Below, in pieces: positions 6,048 through 13,936 of a DNA stretch of 15,547 nucleotides (its first letter is position 1; every line of letters begins with the position of its first letter). The stretch spans positions 1-15,547 of the forward strand of contig QLUS01000027.1 in the NCBI GenBank assembly GCA_018725535.1, in the 5' to 3' direction. Source of the DNA: Bacillota bacterium (GTDB lineage Bacteria > Bacillota > UBA994). Both the position numbers and the translations under genes were made by a program. Below the pieces are notes generated by a model. That model worked only from the letters and a program-made list of their open reading frames with translations, did not search any database and was not told where the DNA came from.

Positions 6048-8069
6048 TTGGACGTAAGGGAACGTATCCAGACCCTGCGGCGTGATATTGCCACGCATGA
6101 CTACCACTACCATGTGCTGGACGCTCCACAGATTTCCGATGCCCAGTACGATTCCTTGCTGCGCGAGCTCCGCGCACTTGAAGCCGAGCATCCGGAACTT
6201 GTCCTGCCTAGCTCCCCGACGCAGCGGGTCGCACCGCGCCCACTTACGACCTTTGACACCGTGCGGCATCGCGTCCCTATGCTTAGCCTAGCTAACGCTT
6301 TTGACCGCGCGGAACTCGAGAGCTTTGACCGCCGTGCCCGCGAAATTTACGCCGGCCAAGTCCAATATGTAGTTGAGCTAAAAATCGACGGCTTAGCTGT
6401 AGCCGTCCGTTATGAACACGGGCACTTGGTCCAAGCGGCTACGCGCGGCGACGGTGAAACGGGCGAGGATATTACGGCGAATATACGCACTATCCAGTCC
6501 CTGCCCCTCACTCTGCGCTTACCGTTGACGCTAGAAGCGCGCGGGGAGGCCTATCTGTCGCGGGCAGCCTTCGCGAAGCTTAACGAGGAGCGGGCAGAGC
6601 AGGGTCTCCAAGTGTTCGCCAGCCCACGTAATGCAGCAGCTGGCTCACTGCGGCAGTTGGACGCGCGCGAGGCGGCCAAACGCAACCTTGATGTAGTTTT
6701 TTACGCTCTGGCCGAGCTAGGGGAAGTCGACGCACCGCCCGATTCACATAAGGAAGCTTTGTCGCTGTTAGCGCAAGCCGGTCTTAAGGTAAGCCCGCTG
6801 CGGCAGACCGTGGATTCGATTGACGAAGCCTTTAATCTCTGCCTCGAATACCAGGCTAGACGCCACTCCTTGCCTTACGATATTGACGGCATCGTCATCA
6901 AAGTGAACACCTTTGACGCGCAAAGGCAGCTAGGCGCAACGGCCAAGAGCCCGCGCTGGGCTATAGCCTATAAATTCTCTGCGGAGCAAGTCGTGACTAG
7001 GCTGCTCGATATAGAAATCACTGTCGGGCGCACGGCCACGCTTAACCCTACCGCCGTCTTAGAGCCAGTCGCCATTGCCGGGACTCTGGTAAGCCGCGCC
7101 TCGCTCCACAATGCTGAGTTTATCGCGGGTAAAGATATTCGCATCGGCGACTTTGTCTATGTGGCCAAGGCGGGGGAGATTATCCCCGAAGTGTTAGGGC
7201 CGCTCGTAGATCGCCGCACCGGGGCGGAAAAGCCATTTGTCTACCCCGCCAACTGTCCGGAGTGTGGGACATCGGCAGTGCAAAGGGCGGGGGAGGTGGC
7301 GTGGCGCTGCCCAAACCCCGCCTGTGCGGCACTGCTCCGCGAGCGCATCATTCACTTTGTCTCGCGCGACGCGATGGACATCACGGGCGTGGGGGAGGCT
7401 TTAGTCGCAAACCTACTTGCGCATGGCCTAGTACGCGATGCAGGGGACCTGTACTTTCTCACCTCGGACAGTTTGCTGAAGCTCCCGCGCCTGCAAGCAA
7501 GGTCGGCGGCTAAAGTGATTGTAGCTATAGATAAGAGTCGCGGCAACTCGCTTGAACGCTTGCTTACCGCCCTCGGTATTCCCTTAGTAGGGACAAGGGC
7601 GGCCCTTACCCTCGCGCAGGGGTTCGGGAACTTGGAGCAGCTAGTGACAGCTCGCTATGAGGATCTAGTTGCTATCCCCGACATCGGCGACAAAATGGCC
7701 GCGAGCATCACCGAGTTTTTCGCCCTGCCTTCTACCCACACTTTGCTGGATAAGCTCAAGCGGGCAGAAGTTAATTTCACGTACCTTGCGAAGCTTAGAT
7801 TCGCTGGGAAGCTTAGATTCACTGGGAGTCGCACAGGGGCAAACCTCGCCGGGCTCACATTTGTGATTACCGGTACGCTGCCGGGGCTAAGCCGTGAGGA
7901 GGCGACGGCCCTCATCACAGCTCACGGTGGAACGGTGAGTAGTTCCGTAAGCGCACGCACTAACTACCTCTTAGCAGGCGAGAAGGCGGGGGAGAAGCTC
8001 ACTAAGGCTCTAACTCTAGGCGTACCTGTTATCGGCCTAAGTGAACTGCAGGCCCTGCTAAAAAGCTAA
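6048..8069 (+). CDS. ligA: NAD-dependent DNA ligase LigA
   Basis: A 673-residue enzyme that seals nicks in DNA using NAD+, acting in replication and repair. All usual domains are present: Ia (HDYHYHVLDAP near 17-27), the adenylation domain with the nucleophile Lys112 in LKIDG, RGDGETGEDIT near 133-143, the OB-fold (about 320-395), a four-Cys zinc finger (Cys403, 406, 421, 426), helix-hairpin-helix repeats (about 440-575), and a C-terminal BRCT domain (about 597-673, GLTFVITGTLPGLSREEA). The TTG start lies 5 nt behind GAGAGGTGAG. It follows pcrA closely and ends 15 bp before a strong terminator. A tandem 18-bp duplication (7791-7826) lengthens the linker before BRCT. Confidence 0.97.
   Translation: MDVRERIQTLRRDIATHDYHYHVLDAPQISDAQYDSLLRELRALEAEHPELVLPSSPTQRVAPRPLTTFDTVRHRVPMLSLANAFDRAELESFDRRAREIYAGQVQYVVELKIDGLAVAVRYEHGHLVQAATRGDGETGEDITANIRTIQSLPLTLRLPLTLEARGEAYLSRAAFAKLNEERAEQGLQVFASPRNAAAGSLRQLDAREAAKRNLDVVFYALAELGEVDAPPDSHKEALSLLAQAGLKVSPLRQTVDSIDEAFNLCLEYQARRHSLPYDIDGIVIKVNTFDAQRQLGATAKSPRWAIAYKFSAEQVVTRLLDIEITVGRTATLNPTAVLEPVAIAGTLVSRASLHNAEFIAGKDIRIGDFVYVAKAGEIIPEVLGPLVDRRTGAEKPFVYPANCPECGTSAVQRAGEVAWRCPNPACAALLRERIIHFVSRDAMDITGVGEALVANLLAHGLVRDAGDLYFLTSDSLLKLPRLQARSAAKVIVAIDKSRGNSLERLLTALGIPLVGTRAALTLAQGFGNLEQLVTARYEDLVAIPDIGDKMAASITEFFALPSTHTLLDKLKRAEVNFTYLAKLRFAGKLRFTGSRTGANLAGLTFVITGTLPGLSREEATALITAHGGTVSSSVSARTNYLLAGEKAGEKLTKALTLGVPVIGLSELQALLKS
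7791..7826 (+). repeat. In-frame 18-bp tandem duplication in ligA
   Basis: AAGCTTAGATTCGCTGGG (7791-7808) is followed at once by the same 18 bases with a single G-to-A change (7809-7826). It encodes KLRFAG-KLRFTG, codons 582-593, in the linker between the helix-hairpin-helix and BRCT domains. It keeps the frame and probably has little functional effect. Confidence 0.85.
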
Positions 8070-8084
8070 AGCTCTTCCAAATAC

Positions 8085-8117
8085 AAAACCCGCCTAGCAC
8101 TTAGCTGGGCGGGTTTT
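8085..8117. terminator. Bidirectional intrinsic terminator between ligA and oppF
   Basis: AAAACCCGCCTAGC and GCTGGGCGGGTTTT pair over 14 positions (one T-G wobble) around the 5-nt loop ACTTA. The stem has A's on its left side and T's on its right, so it can end transcription in both directions. It lies 15 bp after ligA (plus) and 7 bp from the stop of oppF (minus). Confidence 0.92.
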
Positions 8118-8124
8118 AGCTCGG

Positions 8125-9114
8125 CTATTTGGCGAGGTGGCAGGCCACGAAGTGATCCGTGCGAATTTCGCGCCACACCGGTTCATCGACTTTGCACTGC
8201 TCCACGGCAATAGGACAGCGAGTATGGAAGCGGCAGCCCGAAGGCGGGTTGACGGGGCTGGGCACGTCGCCTTTAAGCCTCTGCCTGTCCATGCGCATAT
8301 CCGGGTCGGCATGGGGAATCGCGGAAAGCAATGCTTGCGTATAGGGATGGGTAGGCTGGGCATAGAGGTTCTTCGAAGTAGTAAGCTCGACCAGCTTGCC
8401 CAGATACATAACCCCGACCCGGTCGCTGATATGCTTTACGACGCTGAGGTTATGCGCAATAAAGAGGTAGGCGAGGTCGCGTTTCTTTTGCAGGTCTTTC
8501 AGGAGATTAAGGATTTGTGACTGAATGGAGACGTCTAGCGCGGAAACAGGTTCGTCGCAGACAATGAGTTTCGGGCTGTAGATAACCGAGCGGGCAATGC
8601 CAATGCGCTGACGCTGGCCACCGCTAAACTCGTGCGGGAAGCGGCGGTAGTGGTAGGGGGCTAGACCTACTTCCTCGAGCATGGCGTGGACGCGCTCTGT
8701 GCGTTCCCTGACGTTAGTCAGGCCCTGCACCAGCAGCCCCTCGCCAATAATATCGCCTACCGTCATGCGTGGGTTAAGCGACGAATAAGGGTCTTGGAAA
8801 ATAATGCCTAAGTCTTTGCGCTTTTTTCTCAGCTCTTCTGAGCGCAGTTTGCGGAGATCGGTGCCGTCAAAGATAATCTGGCCTCCGGTAGGCTCATGCA
8901 AGCGCAAGATCGTGCGACCCGTGGTCGTTTTGCCGCAGCCGCTCTCGCCGACTAACCCCAAAGTCTCGCCGCGCCGAATAAAGAAGCTTACGCCGTCAAC
9001 CGCGCGAACGTAGTGCTTGGGCTTGCCAAACCAACTACCCTTAATGGGAAAGTACTTAACCAGATTATTAACCTCTAAGAGATTAGGTGAGACTTGATCC
9101 AGTTTCATTGCCAT
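8125..9114 (-). CDS. oppF: Peptide ABC transporter ATP-binding protein (OppF/DppF)
   Basis: A 329-residue ABC ATPase, the second of the two that power an oligopeptide/dipeptide/nickel-type importer. It shows Walker A GESGCGKT (56-63), Q-loop FQDP (106-109), signature SGGQRQR (164-170), Walker B LIVCDEP (183-189), D-loop SALD and switch His in IAHN (about 220). The C-terminal oligopeptide/dipeptide-transporter domain contains four cysteines (294, 300, 307, 325; C-x5-C-x6-C-x17-C), the same spacing as in the partner OppD. This pattern could bind an iron-sulfur cluster. The first ATG follows AGGGGG, which lies in the last codons of oppD 6 bp upstream. It is the last gene of the operon, before the bidirectional terminator. 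Confidence 0.93.
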   Translation of the reverse strand: MAMKLDQVSPNLLEVNNLVKYFPIKGSWFGKPKHYVRAVDGVSFFIRRGETLGLVGESGCGKTTTGRTILRLHEPTGGQIIFDGTDLRKLRSEELRKKRKDLGIIFQDPYSSLNPRMTVGDIIGEGLLVQGLTNVRERTERVHAMLEEVGLAPYHYRRFPHEFSGGQRQRIGIARSVIYSPKLIVCDEPVSALDVSIQSQILNLLKDLQKKRDLAYLFIAHNLSVVKHISDRVGVMYLGKLVELTTSKNLYAQPTHPYTQALLSAIPHADPDMRMDRQRLKGDVPSPVNPPSGCRFHTRCPIAVEQCKVDEPVWREIRTDHFVACHLAK

Positions 9115-9120
9115 AGCTTT

Positions 9121-10104
9121 CTACCCCCTTGCCTCCCTGATAGGATACCAACAGCTTACTTTGTGTCCGGGCTCGGCTTCCACCAGTGTCGGCTGTATTT
9201 GGCGGCACTTATCCTGTACATAGGGGCAGCGCGGCCCAAAGCGACAGCCCTCCGGGAGGTATAACAGGTTTGGCACTGTGCCCGAGATAACGTGCAGCTC
9301 TTCGACCTCGCGTGCTAGGTGGGGGATAGAGTCAAGCAGCCCGTGCGTATATGGGTGCATAGGCTTCTTAAACGTCTCTCGCACAGGCGCTTCTTCGACG
9401 ACTTTGCCAGCGTACATAACCACTACGCGGTCCGCCATGCTGGCCACTACGCCGAGGTCGTGGGTGATCAGCATAATGCTCATGCCGAGCGTCTGGCGCA
9501 AGTTGCGCATGAGGTCAAGAATCTGCGCCTGAATGGTTACGTCTAAGGCCGTGGTGGGTTCATCGGCGATTAAGAGTTTCGGGTTACAGGAGAGCGCCAT
9601 CGCGATCATCACGCGCTGACGCATGCCACCCGAAAGCTGATGCGGGAACTCGTCAAAGCGCCGCTCGGGGAGCGGAATTTCTACTTTGCGCAGCATCTCA
9701 ACGGTGCGCGTGCGCGCCTCGCGCTTGGATACTTTTTGGTGCAGGACTATAGCTTCGGCAATTTGGTCGCCAATCGTATAGACCGGGTTAAGGCTGGTCA
9801 TCGGCTCTTGGAAAATCATGCCGATGTCGTTACCCCGGATCTCGCGCATCTCTTTGATGCTGAGCTTAAGCAAGTCTTTGTCGTCGAAGATAATCTCGCC
9901 GCGCTCGATCTTGCCGGGCGGGCTTTTAATCAGACGCATAATTGACAGTGCCGTTACGCTTTTACCGCAACCGCTTTCACCCACTACGGCCAGCGTTTCA
10001 TCTTTATGGATATACAGGGACACGCCGTCTACGGCGGGAACGACGCCTTCGCGGATGTGGAAGGCAGTGCGGATATCTTTGACCTCAAGCATGGGACTAG
10101 ACAT
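9121..10104 (-). CDS. oppD: Peptide ABC transporter ATP-binding protein (OppD/DppD)
   Basis: A 327-residue ABC ATPase paired with OppF. Walker A GESGCGKS (42-49), Q-loop FQEPMTSLNP (about 98-107), signature LSGGMRQR (157-164), Walker B LLIADEP (177-183) and ITHDLGV (switch His) are all intact. The C-terminal domain has Cys287, 293, 300 and 318 in the C-x5-C-x6-C-x17-C arrangement also found in OppF. The ATG lies 6 nt behind GAGGAGG and overlaps the end of the upstream 76-codon gene by 8 nt. Substrate specificity cannot be read from the ATPase. Confidence 0.93.
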   Translation of the reverse strand: MSSPMLEVKDIRTAFHIREGVVPAVDGVSLYIHKDETLAVVGESGCGKSVTALSIMRLIKSPPGKIERGEIIFDDKDLLKLSIKEMREIRGNDIGMIFQEPMTSLNPVYTIGDQIAEAIVLHQKVSKREARTRTVEMLRKVEIPLPERRFDEFPHQLSGGMRQRVMIAMALSCNPKLLIADEPTTALDVTIQAQILDLMRNLRQTLGMSIMLITHDLGVVASMADRVVVMYAGKVVEEAPVRETFKKPMHPYTHGLLDSIPHLAREVEELHVISGTVPNLLYLPEGCRFGPRCPYVQDKCRQIQPTLVEAEPGHKVSCWYPIREARG

Positions 10105-10327
10105 TACGGGCCTCCTCTCGCTGCGCTACACGTTTCCGGCAACGCGCATCTGCTACTGCAGTGACAACTAATAGGACTACTAAGGCAATAAGCCAAGGGC
10201 GTAAGTTAAGCGCTAGAGCGCGGTGCTGTATCGAAAGGAACACCATGGCGAAGCCTGTTAACAGCGGTAGCAAGAGCACAATCAGCCACACCAAAGCCAG
10301 CACAATTCGTTGGAGTCGTTCTACCAT
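10097..10327 (-). CDS. Small two-helix membrane protein in opp operon
   Basis: A 76-residue protein, not recognised. It has two strongly hydrophobic helices (about 8-31 and 43-60), a short polar loop (SIQHRALALNLRP) and a basic, charged tail (ARCRKRVAQREEARNV). Its ATG overlaps the stop of the upstream 553-codon gene (shared ATGGTAG) and its own stop overlaps the oppD start by 8 nt. It is therefore tightly coupled on both sides, which supports a real gene. GGGGG lies 7 nt before the ATG. It could be an accessory subunit of the transporter or a partner of the upstream membrane protein. No function is assigned. Confidence 0.7.
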   Translation of the reverse strand: MVERLQRIVLALVWLIVLLLPLLTGFAMVFLSIQHRALALNLRPWLIALVVLLVVTAVADARCRKRVAQREEARNV

Positions 10328-11982
10328 CTCCCTACCCCCGCTAAGAACAAGCTGGTAAAAGTATCGCCCATAACAAACAGCAGGGCTGTAAATGAGAGTG
10401 TTAAGTAGTCATCGATTGCTAAGTCGGCGAAGTGGACAACAGCTAGGGCCAGCAGAGCCGCCGCTCCGAAGGAAACAAGCGCGGCTACACCCGGGAGCAT
10501 CACTGCGCCAAAGTAAAGCAGGCTGCCCGGCTGCTTGAGGGCGGCGATAATCGCAAATTGCAAAGCAAGGCGCAGGTAGTTGCCGGGTTTGCTTGCTGAG
10601 AATAGGCCTAAGTGCGTCATCAGCAAAACAACGGCTAAGCTAATAACCATAGCGCCTGTTGCGCCAAACGCAAGAAACAGCGCGCCGGTCAGGAGGCTGA
10701 TGTACTTATACGCGGCATCCGCCCAAGGCGAATGCGGATTAAGGCCAACGCGAAAGGCAAGTGTGCGCCTAGCGGGGGTAGCGGTCTGCACGAGATACAG
10801 GTGTGAGCGGCCTAGGTCATCGTGACTAAAGAAGGTTACAACGCCAACATCTCCAGCGATGAGCGGTCTCGCGCCCAAGGCATTGCCGCGCGTAATGGTG
10901 GCGTATCCGGCGCGCACAGTGTTACCTGCGCCATCGCGCAAAATGCTTTTCACCTGCCAAGTGCGGCCTACTTCCACCATTGCCACCACCAGAATGCGCC
11001 CGTCTTCTCCGCGCGCGCCGCGCGCGGTAAGTATCCTGCCGCGTAAAGCGAGGACGGGGCGTAACGGCTCTTGCCAGCGGCCGTTAACTAAGCGTCCCTG
11101 CACGGGTTCTTGTGCGACTACTTGCCCGCCGCCGCCAGCGATCATGCGTTGCCATATGAAGGTCGCCGACCCGTCGCGGTTCGCGAGGAGCGTAGGTGGG
11201 TGCTCGTAGTCCTGCGGCACGGGCCCCAGTTCGGTTGTGGCTAGGCGTGTGAGTGACGGCAGGTCGTAGAGGTGGTAGCGCGCCCAAGAGTGGTGCTGCC
11301 GGTGTCTGTGGAACACAAGGTGCAGCCTGTCTCCGCCAATGGCGATATTTGGCACGGTTGCGAGTTCATCCGGGGTCGTGAGGCGGGTCAATGCCGCAGT
11401 CTCGCTCCCGGGCTTTGCACTAAGCAAGTGGATGGCGTGATGTCCGTCAATTGCGGCGCTTAGCGCGATATAGAGCGTACCGTCATCGGCTGCGGCCACA
11501 GAAGGGGAGTCGGCAAGTGCCGGGGTTCGCCAGATAATCTCATGCCGCACAAGCTTCCCACTTGCATCGAGCATGGCCCTATGCAGGGTACTCTCTATGC
11601 CTTCCTGCCGTTCCACCCAGATTAGCGTAAGCCCCGCCGCAGATTCCCGCATGGTGAAACCACGCAGCAAGTAAGTTAGCGGGAGGGTGACGCTTGCGTC
11701 GACCGCATTTCTTTTAAGGTTAAAGAGCGTGACCTCTAGAACTGTTTCGGCCCCTCGATAGCCTACCGATGTCAGCCACAGGCTGTCCGGCCCGGCCGGA
11801 GCGCTTAGGTGACCGTAGTGCGGCTGCGACTCGATAACGCGCTGCTCGCGCGACCACCCCTCCGGCCATTGGGACGGAGCTGCGGCAAGGGCAGTAGTCC
11901 CAAGCGCAGTCACCGCCAACAGCGCCACCAGCACGCGCGCTAGGGCACGAAAAGCCCTATTTGAGTTTGGGGTCGAGCGCAT
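10321..11982 (-). CDS. Unrecognised exported protein with C-terminal membrane domain, inside opp operon
   Basis: A 553-residue protein of no family I can name. Residues 1-35 look like a signal peptide or anchor (basic start, VLVALLAVTALGTTALAAA, possible cleavage after ALA/AAA). Residues about 40-410 form an extracytoplasmic region rich in beta-strand patterns with recurring DGxLYIAL / GDRLHLVF / DGSATFIW / DGRILVVAM / GDVGVVTFF elements spaced as in beta-propeller blades. It includes a His-rich stretch (HRHRQHHSW, about 225-233). Residues about 426-550 form a compact bundle of roughly four to five membrane helices. The ATG lies inside the last codons of oppC (26-nt overlap) with no separate ribosome site, which suggests translational coupling. 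The location between permease and ATPase genes argues for a role linked to transport, such as ligand sensing, but this is inference. Confidence 0.75.
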   Translation of the reverse strand: MRSTPNSNRAFRALARVLVALLAVTALGTTALAAAPSQWPEGWSREQRVIESQPHYGHLSAPAGPDSLWLTSVGYRGAETVLEVTLFNLKRNAVDASVTLPLTYLLRGFTMRESAAGLTLIWVERQEGIESTLHRAMLDASGKLVRHEIIWRTPALADSPSVAAADDGTLYIALSAAIDGHHAIHLLSAKPGSETAALTRLTTPDELATVPNIAIGGDRLHLVFHRHRQHHSWARYHLYDLPSLTRLATTELGPVPQDYEHPPTLLANRDGSATFIWQRMIAGGGGQVVAQEPVQGRLVNGRWQEPLRPVLALRGRILTARGARGEDGRILVVAMVEVGRTWQVKSILRDGAGNTVRAGYATITRGNALGARPLIAGDVGVVTFFSHDDLGRSHLYLVQTATPARRTLAFRVGLNPHSPWADAAYKYISLLTGALFLAFGATGAMVISLAVVLLMTHLGLFSASKPGNYLRLALQFAIIAALKQPGSLLYFGAVMLPGVAALVSFGAAALLALAVVHFADLAIDDYLTLSFTALLFVMGDTFTSLFLAGVGRW

Positions 11983-12847
11983 CGCGTAAACCGTCGCCGA
12001 TATAGTTGTATGCCAATACTGTAAAGAAGATGAGCAGACCGGGGATGTAAGTCATATGCGGGGCAAAACGCAGCGTGTGGCGCCCGGCTTCCATGAGGGA
12101 GCCCCAACTGGGTGGGTCGGTAACGCCTAAGCCAATAAAGGCGAGCCCGGCCTCCGTTAACATGGCACCGCCGATACGCAGCGTAGTCGAAACAATAATC
12201 GGAGCCATGCAGTTCGGGAGAATATGCTGCATAACGATGCGCGAGTTACGCGCACCGACGGAGCGCGCCGCCTCAACGTAGTCCATCTCGCGCAAAGACA
12301 AGAACTGCCCGCGTACAAGTCTAGCCGCAGAGGGCCAGGTGGTAAACCCGATGACCAGCATTATATTGAGCAAACTGCGCTCAAAGACGGCCACTACAGT
12401 AAGCAGCAAGAAGAACGTGGGGATCGCCATAATAACTTCGCAGATACGCATAATCACTTCGTCAATGACCCCGCCAAAGTACCCGGCCACAGCGCCGGCC
12501 AAGGTTCCTAGAGACATGGCCAGTCCTGCCGCCACAAAGCCTACCATTAGGCTAATGCGGCTGCCATGCAGTACGCGGCTCAGTGTATCGCGTCCCAAAC
12601 GATCAGTGCCGAAGGGGAACTCGGCGCTCATTGGCTCAAAGCGACCGCCGACGTGGATGGCCATGGGGTCGTGTGGGGCGATATAGGGCGCGATTAACGC
12701 GATAGCGTACATCATCAATAGGACGGCGGTAAAGACCATAGCCAGTTTGTGCCGACGGAAACGATACCAAGTCAGAGACCAAAAGGTTTCTTCTTTAGCG
12801 GCCATACCGGTATAGGGCTTAGTCACTTGTGGATTTGCTGTAGCCAT
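11957..12847 (-). CDS. oppC: Peptide ABC transporter permease (OppC/DppC)
   Basis: A 296-residue inner-membrane permease. An OppC N-terminal segment (about 23-75, first helix MVFTAVLLMMYAIALIAPYIAP) precedes the binding-protein-dependent transport domain (about 95-290). The EAA loop that contacts the ATPases reads VEAARSVGARNSRIVMQHIL (about 191-210). It also has the family-typical FPFGTDRLGRDTLSRVLHGSR and LTEAGLAFIGLG. The start ATG follows AGGTGAG by 4 nt and lies 12 bp after oppB. Its 3' end overlaps the start of the unknown 553-codon gene, which is unusual for this operon type. Confidence 0.95.
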   Translation of the reverse strand: MATANPQVTKPYTGMAAKEETFWSLTWYRFRRHKLAMVFTAVLLMMYAIALIAPYIAPHDPMAIHVGGRFEPMSAEFPFGTDRLGRDTLSRVLHGSRISLMVGFVAAGLAMSLGTLAGAVAGYFGGVIDEVIMRICEVIMAIPTFFLLLTVVAVFERSLLNIMLVIGFTTWPSAARLVRGQFLSLREMDYVEAARSVGARNSRIVMQHILPNCMAPIIVSTTLRIGGAMLTEAGLAFIGLGVTDPPSWGSLMEAGRHTLRFAPHMTYIPGLLIFFTVLAYNYIGDGLRDALDPKLK

Positions 12848-12859
12848 TATCTCACCTGT

Positions 12860-13831
12860 CTAATATTTAATGCGTGGGTCGACCACAACGTAGAGAATGT
12901 CCGCGAGGAGCATCCCGAGCACTAGCATAGTCGCCCCCATTAGATTAAAAGCCATAATCACTTGGTAGTCGCGCGTAAAAATTGCGCTAAGGGCTAGTAG
13001 TCCCACCCCGGGCCAAGCAAAAATACTCTCAATTATTATTGATCCACCTAGAAGGCCGCTAAAGGTAAAGCCTAGCGAGGTTACAATCGGCAGTAAGCTG
13101 TTGCGCAGAGCGTGCTTAAAGATTACCACTCCTTCGGATAACCCTTTAGCCCTCGCGGTGCGCACGTAGTCTTGGTTAACTTCATCGAGCATACTGGCGC
13201 GCATAAAGCGCACAAGCCCAGCCAAGCCGCCAAAAATGCCTACTGTAAGCGGCAGAATCAAGTAGCGCAAGCGGTCGCCCAGCCATGTCATAAAGGGTAC
13301 CTGGCCCCATTCAATGCCAAAAGTAGCTAAGCCGGCAATAGGGACAAGCGCAAAATTCATCGCGACGTAATAGATAAGCATCATCGCAAAGAAAAATCCC
13401 GGCATAGCGCTGCCGATAAAGGCTAGAAAGGTCATGATGTGGTCAAACCACGAGTACTGCTTTACCGCAGAGACAATGCCGATAGGCAGCGAGATCAGGT
13501 AGATGAAAAAGATCATCAGCAGATTTAACACGATGGTCGCTGGCATGCGTTCCATAATCATGTCAAACACTGGTCGCGCCGCCACCAAAGAGTAGCCAAA
13601 GTTACCGCTCAAGATATTTCGCGCCCACCGCAAGTATTGAATATGCACGGGCTGGTCTAAACCCCATAAGGCTATTAAACGCGCATTGTCCTCGACTGTG
13701 GCATCTACTGCTTCGCCGATTAACTCGGCAAAGCTGCCCGGTGCCATCTGAATAATCGTAAAAGTTAAAATAGACACGCCGACAAGGAGAAAAAGAGACT
13801 GGAGGAGTCTCCCCGCAATATAGCGTCCCAA
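12860..13831 (-). CDS. oppB: Peptide ABC transporter permease (OppB/DppB)
   Basis: A permease of about 323 residues with six predicted helices and the family landmarks: N-terminal GRYIAGRLLQSLFLLVGVS, LWGLDQPVHIQYLRW, FGYSL, and the EAA loop DYVRTARAKGLSEG...FKHALRNSLLPIV, then IIESIFAWPGVGLLAL. The TTG at 13831 is chosen because AAGGGGG lies 7 nt upstream. The in-frame TTG at 13837 is only 1 nt from that site. Together with OppC it forms the translocation pore. It is separated from the binding-protein gene by two hairpins. Confidence 0.94.
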   Translation of the reverse strand: MGRYIAGRLLQSLFLLVGVSILTFTIIQMAPGSFAELIGEAVDATVEDNARLIALWGLDQPVHIQYLRWARNILSGNFGYSLVAARPVFDMIMERMPATIVLNLLMIFFIYLISLPIGIVSAVKQYSWFDHIMTFLAFIGSAMPGFFFAMMLIYYVAMNFALVPIAGLATFGIEWGQVPFMTWLGDRLRYLILPLTVGIFGGLAGLVRFMRASMLDEVNQDYVRTARAKGLSEGVVIFKHALRNSLLPIVTSLGFTFSGLLGGSIIIESIFAWPGVGLLALSAIFTRDYQVIMAFNLMGATMLVLGMLLADILYVVVDPRIKY

Positions 13832-13865
13832 GCTCAAACCCCCTTCTTAGATTTAATTTAGATGA

Positions 13866-13881
13866 CTTCCCTTGCGGGAAG
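13866..13881 (-). other. Small hairpin in oppB leader
   Basis: CTTCCC and GGGAAG pair around TTGC, 16 to 20 bp upstream of the oppB ribosome site. It is followed by an A/T-rich stretch without a T-run, so it is more likely an mRNA leader structure than a terminator. Confidence 0.4.
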
Positions 13882-13900
13882 CATGGATTTACACAAACGA

Positions 13901-13923
13901 GGGGCAGAGCAACGCTCTGCCCC
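13901..13923 (-). terminator. Hairpin between binding-protein gene and oppB (attenuator)
   Basis: GGGGCAGAGC and GCTCTGCCCC form a perfect 10-bp stem with a 3-nt loop, 13 bp past the binding-protein stop. On the minus strand it is followed by TCGTTTGTG, a weak T-tract. A partial terminator or 3'-protecting stem here would give more binding protein than permease, as in many opp operons. Confidence 0.65.
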
Positions 13924-13936
13924 AGCGCAGAAGTCG

